From positions 1 to 47,464 of the IMG/VR virus record IMGVR_UViG_3300032304_000862: a DNA stretch of 47,464 nucleotides. One strand, given 5' to 3'. Numbering within the stretch: position 1 is the stretch's first letter; every line of letters begins with the position of its first letter. This document shows, one piece after another, positions 34,101-42,101 of this stretch. Origin of the DNA: a virus. Under the pieces are notes generated by a model. The model had not been told where the DNA came from and searched no databases. It was given only the letters and a program-made list of their open reading frames with translations. The translations under genes and the position numbers were made by a program.

Positions 34101-35728
34101 GAAGGCCCGTCAACACCTGTAGTTGCTACAAAATATGTATAATCTGTTTCACCTAGAGTGACCCATTCTGGATCTACTCCTGTAGAAACTAGGACCTGTC
34201 CTTCTCGGCCAATTGGCAGTCTTGTAGGGCCTGAACCGCCGTAGTAAACTAAATCGCCTCTTACTGAAAGAATATCAGTTTCAGATCCTACGCTTAATAG
34301 ACTCCAGTATGTGCCTGTGCTGTCTTGATCGGGTCTGCTGTTGGCTTGGCCGCCGCCAGCTGCGCCTACTGTAGATCCATCGTCGCCTTCTGATCTGTGA
34401 GCTAGCATACAAATATAAGCATTAGCGCCAAATCTCACAGCATCACCTAGCAGATAATCTCTGTCATCTGCCCATAGACCTTGCCAGCTGATACCAGCGT
34501 TGAGACTTGACCAGTATGCGGTGTTTGGTGGTTCTGCTGATACCACAGCAGTCATTGAACCTGATGCGTTTGCAGTAACGTTAAATGTTGCACCGCCTGG
34601 AGTTGTACTCACTGTGATGTTACCGGCTGCTACAGTTTTTACATAATATCTGGATGTGGTAAACACATTGCCAAATGTTGAGCCAGTGAATCTCACTGTC
34701 ATACCTACTACTATGCCTGTGGTATCAGCTATAGTAAATGTATCAGTAGATGCTGTGGCTGCTGTAACAGTATAAGTGTTTGATGGTGAATCTTGTGCTG
34801 CCAAATAAGTATAGCCGCCTACTCTGACTACTTCACCTATCTTGTATGATGTGGTGTTTGTCCATGCAGATTGAAATTTAAACCCTTCTGTATACAGATC
34901 CCATCTAGACGCTTGTGTTGTGGGTGTTTCTGTAACACTTGCGGCAGTATGCACAGTTTTTGCTATGTATTGATTACCGCCATATACAACAATGTCTCCA
35001 GGTTGATACAGAGTTGCATTATTCCATGTGTTTTCAAATTCAGTGCCTTCGGTGAACTGGGTCCAACGACCTGCGCCACTGTCAACTAGGAACGAAGCAT
35101 CTGCGGTATGTTGAATAGCACAGATCCACAGTCCAGCACCGTATTTTACTACATCATTGAGCTTGTATCTAACAGCAGTGGACCATGTGCCTTTGTATTC
35201 TACACCAGGATTGAATGTGTCCCATTTGGCTTGATCTGCTTCCAGACCAGATGCTGCGGTAGAAGCTGAAGTGTGATGAAGATTACACACATAGGTGTAT
35301 CCGCCGTACTTGACTAGGTCATTTACCTTGTAACGAGTAGACGTTGTCCAATTGGTTTTCCAATCAAATCCTTCTGCATACACAGTCCATTTGGCTTGAT
35401 CTTGTTCTAATCCCAACGCAGTGGTAGCTGCAGAAGTGTGACTATCGTTACAAATGTATAGCAGTCCGCCGTACTTGACTACATCGTTGAGTTTGTAAAA
35501 AGTACCAACATTCCAGTCGCCGGTCCACGATTGACCGTCGCTCATTTGATTCCATTTGGTTGGACTGTATTCTAGATCTGTATTAAAATCTGCAGCAGAA
35601 GTATGCCCTACCGCACAAATATATGTGCGAGCACCGTATCTGACAACGTCATCAATATAATATGTTGTTGACGCGGTCCATGTATTCTTCCATACAAATC
35701 GAATTCTACCTAATTTAAATTCTGCCAT
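28196..35728 (-). CDS. Giant fibre-like virion protein A (2510 aa)
   Basis: A modular 2510-aa protein. (1) Residues 1-460: seven Trp/Tyr repeats (KxNDVVKYGGxxYxC..HTS), like CBM5/12 or chitin-binding modules. (2) WDKPFKTIRYACEQV and a pectate-lyase-like beta-helix part. (3) Four helical modules (NKEFIKEEITAFL ... CKRDVAFIVDAMSYDLTYGG and relatives). (4) A conserved stretch QGVTTIGTACVGQKIDGALH followed by SNDFTQVLSDGIGAW (in the 31000-31260 region). (5) About seven propeller-like blades (29215-30085). (6) A C-terminal FRVGDLFAIEQSTG and TDPFFTADSDNIVPTQRA region ending in a hydrophobic tail. It is paralogous to the 1867-aa protein. It probably forms a long proximal fibre or whisker; no enzyme motif is seen. 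Confidence 0.82.
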   Translation of the reverse strand: MAEFKLGRIRFVWKNTWTASTTYYIDDVVRYGARTYICAVGHTSAADFNTDLEYSPTKWNQMSDGQSWTGDWNVGTFYKLNDVVKYGGLLYICNDSHTSAATTALGLEQDQAKWTVYAEGFDWKTNWTTSTRYKVNDLVKYGGYTYVCNLHHTSASTAASGLEADQAKWDTFNPGVEYKGTWSTAVRYKLNDVVKYGAGLWICAIQHTADASFLVDSGAGRWTQFTEGTEFENTWNNATLYQPGDIVVYGGNQYIAKTVHTAASVTETPTTQASRWDLYTEGFKFQSAWTNTTSYKIGEVVRVGGYTYLAAQDSPSNTYTVTAATASTDTFTIADTTGIVVGMTVRFTGSTFGNVFTTSRYYVKTVAAGNITVSTTPGGATFNVTANASGSMTAVVSAEPPNTAYWSSLNAGISWQGLWADDRDYLLGDAVRFGANAYICMLAHRSEGDDGSTVGAAGGGQANSRPDQDSTGTYWSLLSVGSETDILSVRGDLVYYGGSGPTRLPIGREGQVLVSTGVDPEWVTLGETDYTYFVATTGVDGPSPVHGRTWDKPFKTIRYACEQVERGPRNPDARYLLELNRVFIQREVTEFIQRQITTNTAPFTSAFVYNDFKCERDVGFTLDAVIYDLCHGGNVKSRGVANSLIGGLSEGETEAYPGLAIEGDESVAAYNYMLTVIGNVLAQTAPTINYQTLNGDNSTATVAQYFNADLTAETTALPTITASVTLITNAITARAAAVTAPQIAAAIASVPARYSPSNLINIATGQYRETLPIIVPEQTCVQGDELRSTNAGPAGSLTNRSDAGYSVGALTRLQTVVDQIVRGANVTESAGNTATQSVAFPYASTDEAADAAQLVRVMQHQIDFKISSTFMLSSADPTGYNISFLSGFGDARALLRENKEFIKEEITAFLTVNYPTVKYSRTKCKRDVAFIVDAMSYDLTYGGTWATLVAGTAYFDGDNSSSLQIDSTEIAATVAAYGRLKAVAQLIVANTGVIKSTGNTATQWTSANLPGGSAAAGTVGALVDIITNIIQGDSTEATTPQITITTIASLNTLTSNNHGLSIGDAVIPRETSNGLTNGVKYWVVGTVTTNTFQLAATYGGSVLSSFTNGAGISIPVEVIDYPTATNAVTSTTALIAAAVTLDAAQETIVAAATTYLSTNYPALVYNSAKCERDTRLILEAVMFDFMFNSNFKTREAAYAYLRASASDVYSLNQKTATRAAFAYVKGLAKANVGGDATAQARIETLMTTLDDIVYGATNDGSRCATGNRMVDYAVLQLERNRSYIVSEIDAYIDSTYTTTVTAATEATDVFTCTSTAWMTRNAAIRFTGTVFGGVNTTTTYYVQNVVSATTFKIATTRDSNTAFDIDIAAVSSGSMTVSLFYSSTACLRDVNTYIDAIKYDLKYPGNYKSRYAARYYANSVTGSLEEDMYYLRDATGVRDQTLQGLTGDLLAENEFGTSRVSAGAYASLDPGWGPEDYRAWIITRSPYVQGVTTIGTACVGQKIDGALHNGGNDSIVSNDFTQVLSDGIGAWITNNGRAELVSVFSYYAHIAYLAENGGRIRATNGNNSYGDFGSVAEGFDASETPDTGIVDNRLQFEAVIDRVITNGSALIQIEYQNAGIDYTEVSYTITGGGSGQVIETDEFRDDAVFEVRMLDLVEDSTNAPEAEGNLGGFGYITNSNTAQSGTSTSVTIAATDGESSTAYIGMKIVLTGGAGVGQFGIINTYNSGTKVAGLVKESDGTAGFDHLIAGTAIVTPDASTTYIIEPRVTFAAPGYTSTASTLPTSGAWRAVKYGETAAVYTSVIGTYAGSGVGATFTVVRNGWKYTPSVQTAGTGYVRLQTITILGTSLGGLSTANDLVITITAVNSTTGAIIDFDHSGYGIGGRYVALRAGSTVGATSEDGQLWTTRASLMPSAANWDAMAVGLFDDNSSLSKVSRFVAVAGTSANTTGAYSADGITWVARSMVTSATWVDVTFGAQKFVALASDVTTVRISNDGENWDQTGTLTTTGFTAIAYGKNRFVAIKSGTNVTNHATSTTVTGTWTAGTLPSSSNWNSIAYGNNRFVAISNTSGTIAAYSLDGITWAASTLPATALWTSVTYGQGLFLAVSTTTAAATSPDGVTWTLRATSTAASGFSAITFGNRNRYGLFVGVGGGTGDTATYIRTGATARGRAKVAANKLFQVNITEPGSGYTTVPNITFTDPNNTFESPVTVRKNSGVLANPSFVNRGSQFVTGSGEINTGDGYSDLFQSGTFVATRRLNQQPTPGSNVVFSHLPNRVFKLVNVITFLGANDGSYTAFLQLSPALTISEAPPDGAAVTMRLKYSQVRLTGHDFLDIGTGSFIETNYPGLPLQAPIPANETVEQGGGRVFFTSTDQDGNFRVGDLFAIEQSTGVATLNADAFNISGLQELNLGNVTLGGGSATITEFSTDPFFTADSDNIVPTQRAIKAFIAGQIGGGGASLNVNSVTAGSIFISSNIITTTTAGPIKMNAVFEFRGGVIGLPIAFNYFLN
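29215..30085 (-). repeat. About seven propeller-like blades in protein A
   Basis: The repeating unit is (R/K)FVA(V/I)...(A/S)YSxDGxxW...LP...W.SIAYG. I count six clear blades plus a partial seventh, the number of a classic seven-bladed beta-propeller. Fold assignment is inference from the repeat pattern. Confidence 0.65.
34300..35725 (-). repeat. Seven N-terminal Trp/Tyr modules of protein A
   Basis: Seven units of about 45-65 aa, each with a W near the start, then Y(K)xNDVVKYGG(x)YxCxxxHTS and a final W. The sixth carries an inserted beta module. They resemble small chitin/carbohydrate-binding domains. The same unit occurs once inside gp14. Confidence 0.75.
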
Positions 35729-35746
35729 TTTCTACTCCGTATTCTA

Positions 35747-35753
35747 TATTTAG
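35747..35753 (-). promoter_or_regulatory. Late promoter CTAAATA for giant protein A
   Basis: CTAAATA on the minus strand, 18 nt before the ATG at 35728, followed by TAGAATACGGAG with a Shine-Dalgarno 6 nt from the ATG. Confidence 0.65.
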
Positions 35754-35769
35754 TTTGTTATGTGGTTCA

Positions 35770-38700
35770 TTAGAAAGACTTGTAAAACATTGTTTGTGCT
35801 AACATCAAACCAGTTATTCCAGATGCTGCACCATTAAATTCTGCTACTACCGGTACTATAACACGCAGATTCGCCACGTTGCCGATTCTATCAGGACCTA
35901 CTAGAATAGTACCAGCGATAAAACTGCCTACTGCAATTTCCGAACCACCAACGCTTAATCTTGAAGCAAGATATGCTGCAATGGCACGCTGAGTTGGTAC
36001 TATGTTGTTGGAATCTGCAGTGAACAATGGGTCTGTGGAGAATTCTCGAACCACTGCTCCGGTTCCTCCTACTCTAATACCACCCAATCTCAATTCTGAC
36101 AATCCAGCTAGATCGAAGAAATCAGAACTAATAGTTACTATACCTGTGCTCTGCTCAACAGCAAACAGCTCGCCGACTCGGAAGTTACCGCTTTGGTCAG
36201 TTGAACTATAAAACACCCTGCCTCGATCTAGTTCTACTACTTCGTTTTCTGGAGCAGGGGTATAGAATCCTGCATACAATTCAGGATAATTAGTTTCTTC
36301 AAAATTACCTGTACCTATATCTAAGAAATCGTGACCTGTAATTCTACACTGGCTAAACTGTGATCTAATTGTGATCGCTGTAAGATGTTGTAGATTATCG
36401 CGAACTTTAATTTCTGGCGTAATACGTATTCTTGCAGCTAGTCCTCTATCGGTAGGACCTATCTCTTCAAGGGCCACTAATGTGTATGATCCAGTTAACC
36501 CTGTGATTACTAAATTAGCACCGAGAGTTGGATATGTGGTCAAATCGTTTATGACAATAAATTTACCAAACGGTATAACATCTGCAAATCCGTTGCCGGT
36601 AACTGTGACTGTGGTACTGAGAGTACGATATCCTAGTCCTCGATTAATCCAACTAGTGCTGCCTATAACACCGTCAGCGGTTCTTGTTTCGACAAGTGCT
36701 TCAGTTCCATTGTTAGGATCGACTAATGTACATGTAGGTCCTTGTGTGTATCCTGAGCCCGGATCCCATAATTTCACCGAACGTATGATACCGGAACTTA
36801 GTGTAACTCGTCCCAGGGCTCGTGCACCGGTCTGAATCTTATTGAATTTATCGGTGTTGTCTATGGCTATCCACATTGGTGAGTTTTTGCCTACTGTGGA
36901 ATCTCTAGCATCTATATAAGGATTACCAAATGCCACGCTGACCCATTCTGCAGTAGAAGCCAATGTTCTTGATGTCCATACTATACCATCTGCAGACTGG
37001 GCTGCATAGTTTGAAGGAACTTCCGCAGGATCGGCACCAACATCACGACCCCCAGTGTCACCTATGGCAAAGAACACCCCTTGTGCGTAGCGAATCTTCT
37101 TCCAGTTGTGTGCTGTGCTTCCGTCTTGTGATGGCATAGTAGCTGGCAACCAATCTTCGCCAGTGAAACTGTAGGCTACATCTCCTGTGTTAGATATGGC
37201 AACAAATCTGTCGTTGCCATAAGCAATGCTGACCCAATTTTTGGCGCTGGAATCTGCAATCACATCCATGATGTAAAAATTCCACGACCATGTGTTTAGT
37301 GTAGAGTTGTATGTGCCCTTGGCCACACTGTTTCCATTGTTTCCTAACACCACGTAAGTATTTTTTCCGTAGGCTACATCTGTCCATTCATTAAGAGTAG
37401 AATCGCCTGACGGCAGTGTTACACTAGTCCAACTAGTGCCATTCAAACTGTATGCTGCTGAATTTGAATCAGTGGCTATAGCAATGAACACTCCGCCGCC
37501 GTATATGACTGAATTCCACAGTCGTGATGCTGGCATAGTTCGAGTTGTCCAGTTTATGCCGTCTGGTGAACTAGCTGCAACATTACTGTCTTGACGTATG
37601 GCTACAAATTGATAACTACCTACTGCAGGATAGGTTACTCTACCTGCTGCCAAACATTTCCAGTCGCCTGGAGTTGGCATGTTAAATTGATTCCATTCAA
37701 CACCGTCTTCACTGTAGAGTGCAGCCGATCCGCCTGATGAAACTGCTACAAATCGTCCGCTAGCAGCTTCGTTATCTTCGCCTGTGCCGTAGGTTTTTTG
37801 TTGTGCAGCCAATATTGAATTAGTGCTGTCGTCGCTGACATCAGTAACTAAAATAATTAAATCATTGACTGGTGTTGCACCGCCTAGGAGACTGCCATTA
37901 ATGGTTAGTAGCTGTCCAGCTTGATACCCTGCGCCGCCGTTGTTGATAGTTAGAGTATAATTTCTGCCATGTTTTACCACATTAAATGTGGCTGTTGCTG
38001 CTACAATAGTTCCTAGGGTCGTACCTGTACCGGCTTCAGTGACTGCTATATTAGTATAAGTCTCTGTGGTTTCACCGTAGATTATGTCTTTCCAAGTAGT
38101 GTTAGTTGGAGCAATTACTTCTTGTGCTGAATATTGAGGAGCTGCAAATATCACTCTAGGTTCTATTCTGTATGTGGTGTTGGTCAACAACGGTATTGTA
38201 AGAGGTTTACCAGGAACCACATGATCCCAGCCTGGCTGATCATCGGATTCTCTAGCTACTGTTATTACTTTTGAGATATTGTTGTAGGCAGTGATGTAAC
38301 CATATTGTCCTGTACCTGCGCCACTAGTAATAATAATACGCATGCCGAGATATTGTGTGATGGAGTTTGCATCATTAGAAGCTATAGTAATAGTAGTAGC
38401 ATTGCCTGTTTGTGCGTTGTTCTGTACTAGAATGTATCCACCGCCACCGATGGTCTGCGAAATAAGTGCGGTGCCTGCGTTACCATCTAGTAGTCTAGCT
38501 TCAAATACTGCATCATCTCGAAAATCTTCAAATATCACATCAGCATCAATACCAGCTCCAACAAAGTCAGCTGTCACGCTGGAATAATCTTGTCCTGCAT
38601 TGGTCCATTCTAAAATCTGTATCTCGTCAACAAAGTCCCCAGCAAATGCTGCTGCCACTATGGCCTGTTGTGCTCTGGTGTAGTTTCTTGCTATCACCGG

Positions 38701-41373
38701 TGTTTCTGTAGAATTAATGCCATCTGAAATAACACCATAAGACCCGTATGAGCAGTTACCATTGGTGGCTCTAATAATTCCACCATTTTCTGCCAAGTAT
38801 CCGATGTGTGCATAGTATGAGAACACAGATACCAACTCTGCTCTGGCATTGTTTAATACCCATGCACCAATACCATCGCTGAGCACTTGTGTAAAGTCAT
38901 TAGACACTATAGATCTGTTGCCGCCGTTGTGTAGTGCGCCATCTACTTTTTGTCCAACACAGCCTGTGCCTATAGTGGTTACACCTTGAATGTACGGAGA
39001 GCGTGAGTCAATCCATGTGCGTGTGTCTGCAGGACCCCATCCTGGATCTAGTGACACATATGAACCTCCCAATGGAAGTTGATACAAGTCAAATGCCACA
39101 GGTGGACTTAAAGATGACTCGAGTCCTTTTAGTGTGCAGTTTCTAATGCCTGTGGAATTTCTCACATAAAACATGTCTTCATATTCTGTGCATCCTAGCA
39201 CACTGTTTGTGTAGTATCTTGCTTCTAACAATGATTTGTAATTACCAGTATAGATTATGTCATATTTCCAAGCGTCTATCCATCTACGCACATTTGTTTT
39301 ATATAACTCTGCGTCAAATACGTATGTGGGATACACAAACTGGATAAACGCCACAGCTTCTGCAGCCAAGAATTCTTTATTGGCTTCTAGTACCAATAAT
39401 GTGTTGGTATATGGTGTAGATGTTATCTCAGTATTTGTACCTACTAATTCTGGATCTGATCCTGTTGAATTAATATAAAAATTAATATAGGATATCATGT
39501 TGGCAATTTTAGCCTGAATAGCTATTGCAGCAATGTTGCTGGTGCTGAGATTTTGTGTTACTGTGTCAAAAATTTCTAGGCCGAACTCGTCGTATCGGGG
39601 AGGAACAAATGATGCTGGAGCTTGCTCTGTTAGTACAACAGGATTTAAAATATTTCCGGCAGATTTTGCAGGACTAATTGTTGTTCCTGCTACAATTGCT
39701 TGGATCACTCCTGAAATTCTATTCAGTGCTGCAATAGTATAAGGACGATCTGCTGTGGATAATATCGATGGAGAGGCTTTGATAGTTGTAGATCTCAATT
39801 CTGCACCCAGGACCACAGTATTGCGTGGTACCATGATAGGAGTAATCTCTACGTATTCTCCCACTGCAACTTTAATAGTGGTGTTGCCGGCAAATCCGTC
39901 ATCTACTCGTTCGCAGGCATAGCGTACAGTTCTCCAAGGAAGAAACTGACTGGTGCCACGTTCTGGATCTGTATTGTCATCAATGCCGTCTAAACTCACA
40001 TATCTCACTCTAGCAACATCACCCCAAAACGCATAGTCAACACTGTTTTGATCGTTAGCTATGACTACTTGATTTTCTAATCCAACAGGAACAGACGCAG
40101 GACCAAATGAGCTGCCGTCTCCTTGTAAGGCTCTTGAAAGATCATATGTCAGCAGATCCCCTCGTAGGCTCATGCCAGACTGTTGTCCAGCTTGTAGAAT
40201 TAGATCCCAATAGAAGAAACCTGATCCGTTGTCTCCTGGAAGATTTTGATCTGCAGCCACATGTTCAAAATTACAAGCGTATGTGTTGCCAAGATATATC
40301 ACAATATCGTTGACACTGTAAGAGGTACCTATGTCCCACGGGCCGCGCCAATTTTGTGAAGTAGTAACTACTTGCCAATTTTGTGCATCTAAATAATCCA
40401 ATGAACTACCATCGTGAGTGGTATCTGCTGTGGCTATATAGAGATTGCCTCCGCGGCGAACAACATCGCCAATTTTATAATCTGCATCGGCATTCCATGT
40501 ACCTACGAATTCTACTGCCTTGGATAATACAGTCCAATTTACGCTGTCCTGTGACGGACTAATACTGGCGTAGTTGTTAGCAGCAGCCACATAGAGATAG
40601 CCACCATGTCTAACTATGTCACCAACAGCATAATAAACTGTGTTGGTCCATGAGTTATAAAAATTCTGTCCAGAAAATTCAGTGACAAAATTAGCATTAG
40701 TAATGTTTGCAGCAGCCACATGGCCTACCACACATCGAAGAACACTGCCGCCGTATTTTACAAGATCGTTGGGTCTGTATCTAGTAGCAGAAGTCCATTC
40801 TCCTACATAAGCTATACCTTCGTAATAAATCTGCCACAGTTCTCCAGTACTATCATCCTGAGTATCATTGTTGCCTATCTCTAATCCCAACGCTGTAGTT
40901 GACGATGTATGTTCTACTATGCAACGATAGACTATACCGTTGTATCTTACCACATCTCCTATGCCGTAGCGTGTAGCCGGAGCCCAGGCTAATCGCCAAT
41001 TGTCTGCGGAAAGGTAAACAGCCCAATTTGACGAGCCGGCAGCAAATGTTGCTGATGAGGTATGACTGGTAACACATAGATATATCACTCCGCCGTACAG
41101 AGCAAGATCGCCTGGATTGTATAAAGTAGTGCCAGCCCATGTGGCTCTCCATGCATACCCGTCGGTCATTTTAAACCAAGCTGGTGACGGTGTTGTGTCG
41201 CCTTCGTTGGCTAGATATGTTTGATCAGCAGCGAATGTTCCAGCGGTGTGTTGACGCTGACAGATCCATGTAGATCCGCTATATCTGATCACATCATCAC
41301 GATTGTACGCCGTGGCTGCGGTCCACGAATTTCTCCATGTATATCTAATTCTACTGATTCTAAATTCTGCCAT
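35770..41373 (-). CDS. Giant fibre-like virion protein B (1867 aa)
   Basis: A 1867-aa paralogue of protein A, with the same order of parts: seven N-terminal Trp/Tyr modules (40190-41370), QFLPWRTVRYACERVDDGF and a beta-helix segment (VPRNTVVLGAELRSTTI), one helical module (NKEFLAAEAVAFI ... WIDAWKYDIIYTGNYKS), the QGVTTIGTGCVGQKVDGALH/SNDFTQVLSDGIGAW stretch, a GxGY module, about seven blades (36840-37765) and the C-terminal FRVGELFAVEQSTG and FTADSNNIVPTQRA region. It lacks three of protein A's helical modules. Conservation is highest in the central and C-terminal parts, so these may make the shared contact with the virion. Ribosome site ACGGAAT. Confidence 0.82.
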   Translation of the reverse strand: MAEFRISRIRYTWRNSWTAATAYNRDDVIRYSGSTWICQRQHTAGTFAADQTYLANEGDTTPSPAWFKMTDGYAWRATWAGTTLYNPGDLALYGGVIYLCVTSHTSSATFAAGSSNWAVYLSADNWRLAWAPATRYGIGDVVRYNGIVYRCIVEHTSSTTALGLEIGNNDTQDDSTGELWQIYYEGIAYVGEWTSATRYRPNDLVKYGGSVLRCVVGHVAAANITNANFVTEFSGQNFYNSWTNTVYYAVGDIVRHGGYLYVAAANNYASISPSQDSVNWTVLSKAVEFVGTWNADADYKIGDVVRRGGNLYIATADTTHDGSSLDYLDAQNWQVVTTSQNWRGPWDIGTSYSVNDIVIYLGNTYACNFEHVAADQNLPGDNGSGFFYWDLILQAGQQSGMSLRGDLLTYDLSRALQGDGSSFGPASVPVGLENQVVIANDQNSVDYAFWGDVARVRYVSLDGIDDNTDPERGTSQFLPWRTVRYACERVDDGFAGNTTIKVAVGEYVEITPIMVPRNTVVLGAELRSTTIKASPSILSTADRPYTIAALNRISGVIQAIVAGTTISPAKSAGNILNPVVLTEQAPASFVPPRYDEFGLEIFDTVTQNLSTSNIAAIAIQAKIANMISYINFYINSTGSDPELVGTNTEITSTPYTNTLLVLEANKEFLAAEAVAFIQFVYPTYVFDAELYKTNVRRWIDAWKYDIIYTGNYKSLLEARYYTNSVLGCTEYEDMFYVRNSTGIRNCTLKGLESSLSPPVAFDLYQLPLGGSYVSLDPGWGPADTRTWIDSRSPYIQGVTTIGTGCVGQKVDGALHNGGNRSIVSNDFTQVLSDGIGAWVLNNARAELVSVFSYYAHIGYLAENGGIIRATNGNCSYGSYGVISDGINSTETPVIARNYTRAQQAIVAAAFAGDFVDEIQILEWTNAGQDYSSVTADFVGAGIDADVIFEDFRDDAVFEARLLDGNAGTALISQTIGGGGYILVQNNAQTGNATTITIASNDANSITQYLGMRIIITSGAGTGQYGYITAYNNISKVITVARESDDQPGWDHVVPGKPLTIPLLTNTTYRIEPRVIFAAPQYSAQEVIAPTNTTWKDIIYGETTETYTNIAVTEAGTGTTLGTIVAATATFNVVKHGRNYTLTINNGGAGYQAGQLLTINGSLLGGATPVNDLIILVTDVSDDSTNSILAAQQKTYGTGEDNEAASGRFVAVSSGGSAALYSEDGVEWNQFNMPTPGDWKCLAAGRVTYPAVGSYQFVAIRQDSNVAASSPDGINWTTRTMPASRLWNSVIYGGGVFIAIATDSNSAAYSLNGTSWTSVTLPSGDSTLNEWTDVAYGKNTYVVLGNNGNSVAKGTYNSTLNTWSWNFYIMDVIADSSAKNWVSIAYGNDRFVAISNTGDVAYSFTGEDWLPATMPSQDGSTAHNWKKIRYAQGVFFAIGDTGGRDVGADPAEVPSNYAAQSADGIVWTSRTLASTAEWVSVAFGNPYIDARDSTVGKNSPMWIAIDNTDKFNKIQTGARALGRVTLSSGIIRSVKLWDPGSGYTQGPTCTLVDPNNGTEALVETRTADGVIGSTSWINRGLGYRTLSTTVTVTGNGFADVIPFGKFIVINDLTTYPTLGANLVITGLTGSYTLVALEEIGPTDRGLAARIRITPEIKVRDNLQHLTAITIRSQFSQCRITGHDFLDIGTGNFEETNYPELYAGFYTPAPENEVVELDRGRVFYSSTDQSGNFRVGELFAVEQSTGIVTISSDFFDLAGLSELRLGGIRVGGTGAVVREFSTDPLFTADSNNIVPTQRAIAAYLASRLSVGGSEIAVGSFIAGTILVGPDRIGNVANLRVIVPVVAEFNGAASGITGLMLAQTMFYKSF
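36840..37765 (-). repeat. About seven propeller-like blades in protein B
   Basis: Same unit as in protein A: RFVAVSSGGSAALYSEDGVEW and relatives, spaced about 40-50 aa. Two units are enlarged (those with GTYNSTLNTWSW and DVGADPAEVPSNYAAQ). Six full units plus a terminal partial unit are visible. Confidence 0.65.
40190..41370 (-). repeat. Seven N-terminal Trp/Tyr modules of protein B
   Basis: Seven units such as TRYGIGDVVRYNGIVYRC and TRYRPNDLVKYGGSVLRC, each followed by HTS or a variant. The number and order match protein A. Confidence 0.75.
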
Positions 41374-41386
41374 AATTTATTCCGTT

Positions 41387-41752
41387 TTAACTTGAGTGTC
41401 CAGTGGGGTAGACATAGCCCTGATTTACTCGTTGGGTTAGTCTTCCCTGATTGTCAATGTAGTACAACATGTTTCTATTGTCCCAGCGATATTGCGTCCA
41501 TACTAAATTTTCATATTCAATTTCGTGATCTTGTGTGACACCGTCAAAGTAGTCTATGCCTGGCTCAAAATCTTCAAAGTTTTCATTAGGTGCTCCAGGA
41601 AGATTCAATTCGATGCTGTCTTTGTCTTTGAGTTGATCACTTCTTAAAAGAAATAATTCTCCGTCTTCATTTCTGCGTAGAGCATACCAATACCTTGGCG
41701 AATCTCCTAGTGCTTCATCTGGGCTTTGACCTAAATAATATGGGCTTGGCAT
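41387..41752 (-). CDS. Small fibre-cluster protein of unknown function (121 aa)
   Basis: A 121-aa acidic protein rich in Asp, Glu, Asn and Tyr. PRYWYALRRNEDGELFLLRS suggests a beta-hairpin, and LVWTQYRWDNRNMLYYIDNQGRL another. It has no motif that I recognise. It lies between giant protein B and a 110-aa beta protein, and resembles small structural proteins from T4-like cyanophage tail regions. A virion or assembly role is likely, but not shown. Confidence 0.55.
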   Translation of the reverse strand: MPSPYYLGQSPDEALGDSPRYWYALRRNEDGELFLLRSDQLKDKDSIELNLPGAPNENFEDFEPGIDYFDGVTQDHEIEYENLVWTQYRWDNRNMLYYIDNQGRLTQRVNQGYVYPTGHSS

Positions 41753-41761
41753 AATATATCC

Positions 41762-42094
41762 TTATGATATCTCAACATAACTGATCACAACATCTATACT
41801 GTCTTCAGTATCTGCTTCAACTCGAATTCCAGATGTCGCAGGTAAAATTAATTTTTCACCCTGTGTAATAACCTTGGCTGTGGTGTTGGGAGCTATGACA
41901 ATACCCCGCACATAGGTAGCTTGTGTGGAAAATTCGTCTACCACATACATGTTAACAACCACAGTGTCATAGTCGGTGGTGTTGGCAATATTGCAGCCTA
42001 TCACCGTGGCTCTAACTCCTGCTTGAATCTGTAGAACATCTACCGGAGTAGTTCCGACTGATGTTGTTACTGCGTGTCTAAATAGGGTTGGCAT
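41762..42094 (-). CDS. Small beta-sandwich virion protein (110 aa)
   Basis: A 110-aa protein of the same pattern as those at 27844 and 45115: VDVLQIQAGVRATVIGCNIAN, VVVNMYVVDE, VRGIVIAPNTTAKVI and EKLILPATSGIRVEA, with a last VVISYVEI strand. The size and strand order suggest one compact beta-sandwich per protein. Ribosome site AGGATAA. Its place next to fibre genes suggests a repeated decoration or adaptor subunit; the three paralogues may sit on different fibres. Confidence 0.6.
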   Translation of the reverse strand: MPTLFRHAVTTSVGTTPVDVLQIQAGVRATVIGCNIANTTDYDTVVVNMYVVDEFSTQATYVRGIVIAPNTTAKVITQGEKLILPATSGIRVEADTEDSIDVVISYVEIS

Positions 42095-42101
42095 TTTATT
42101 T

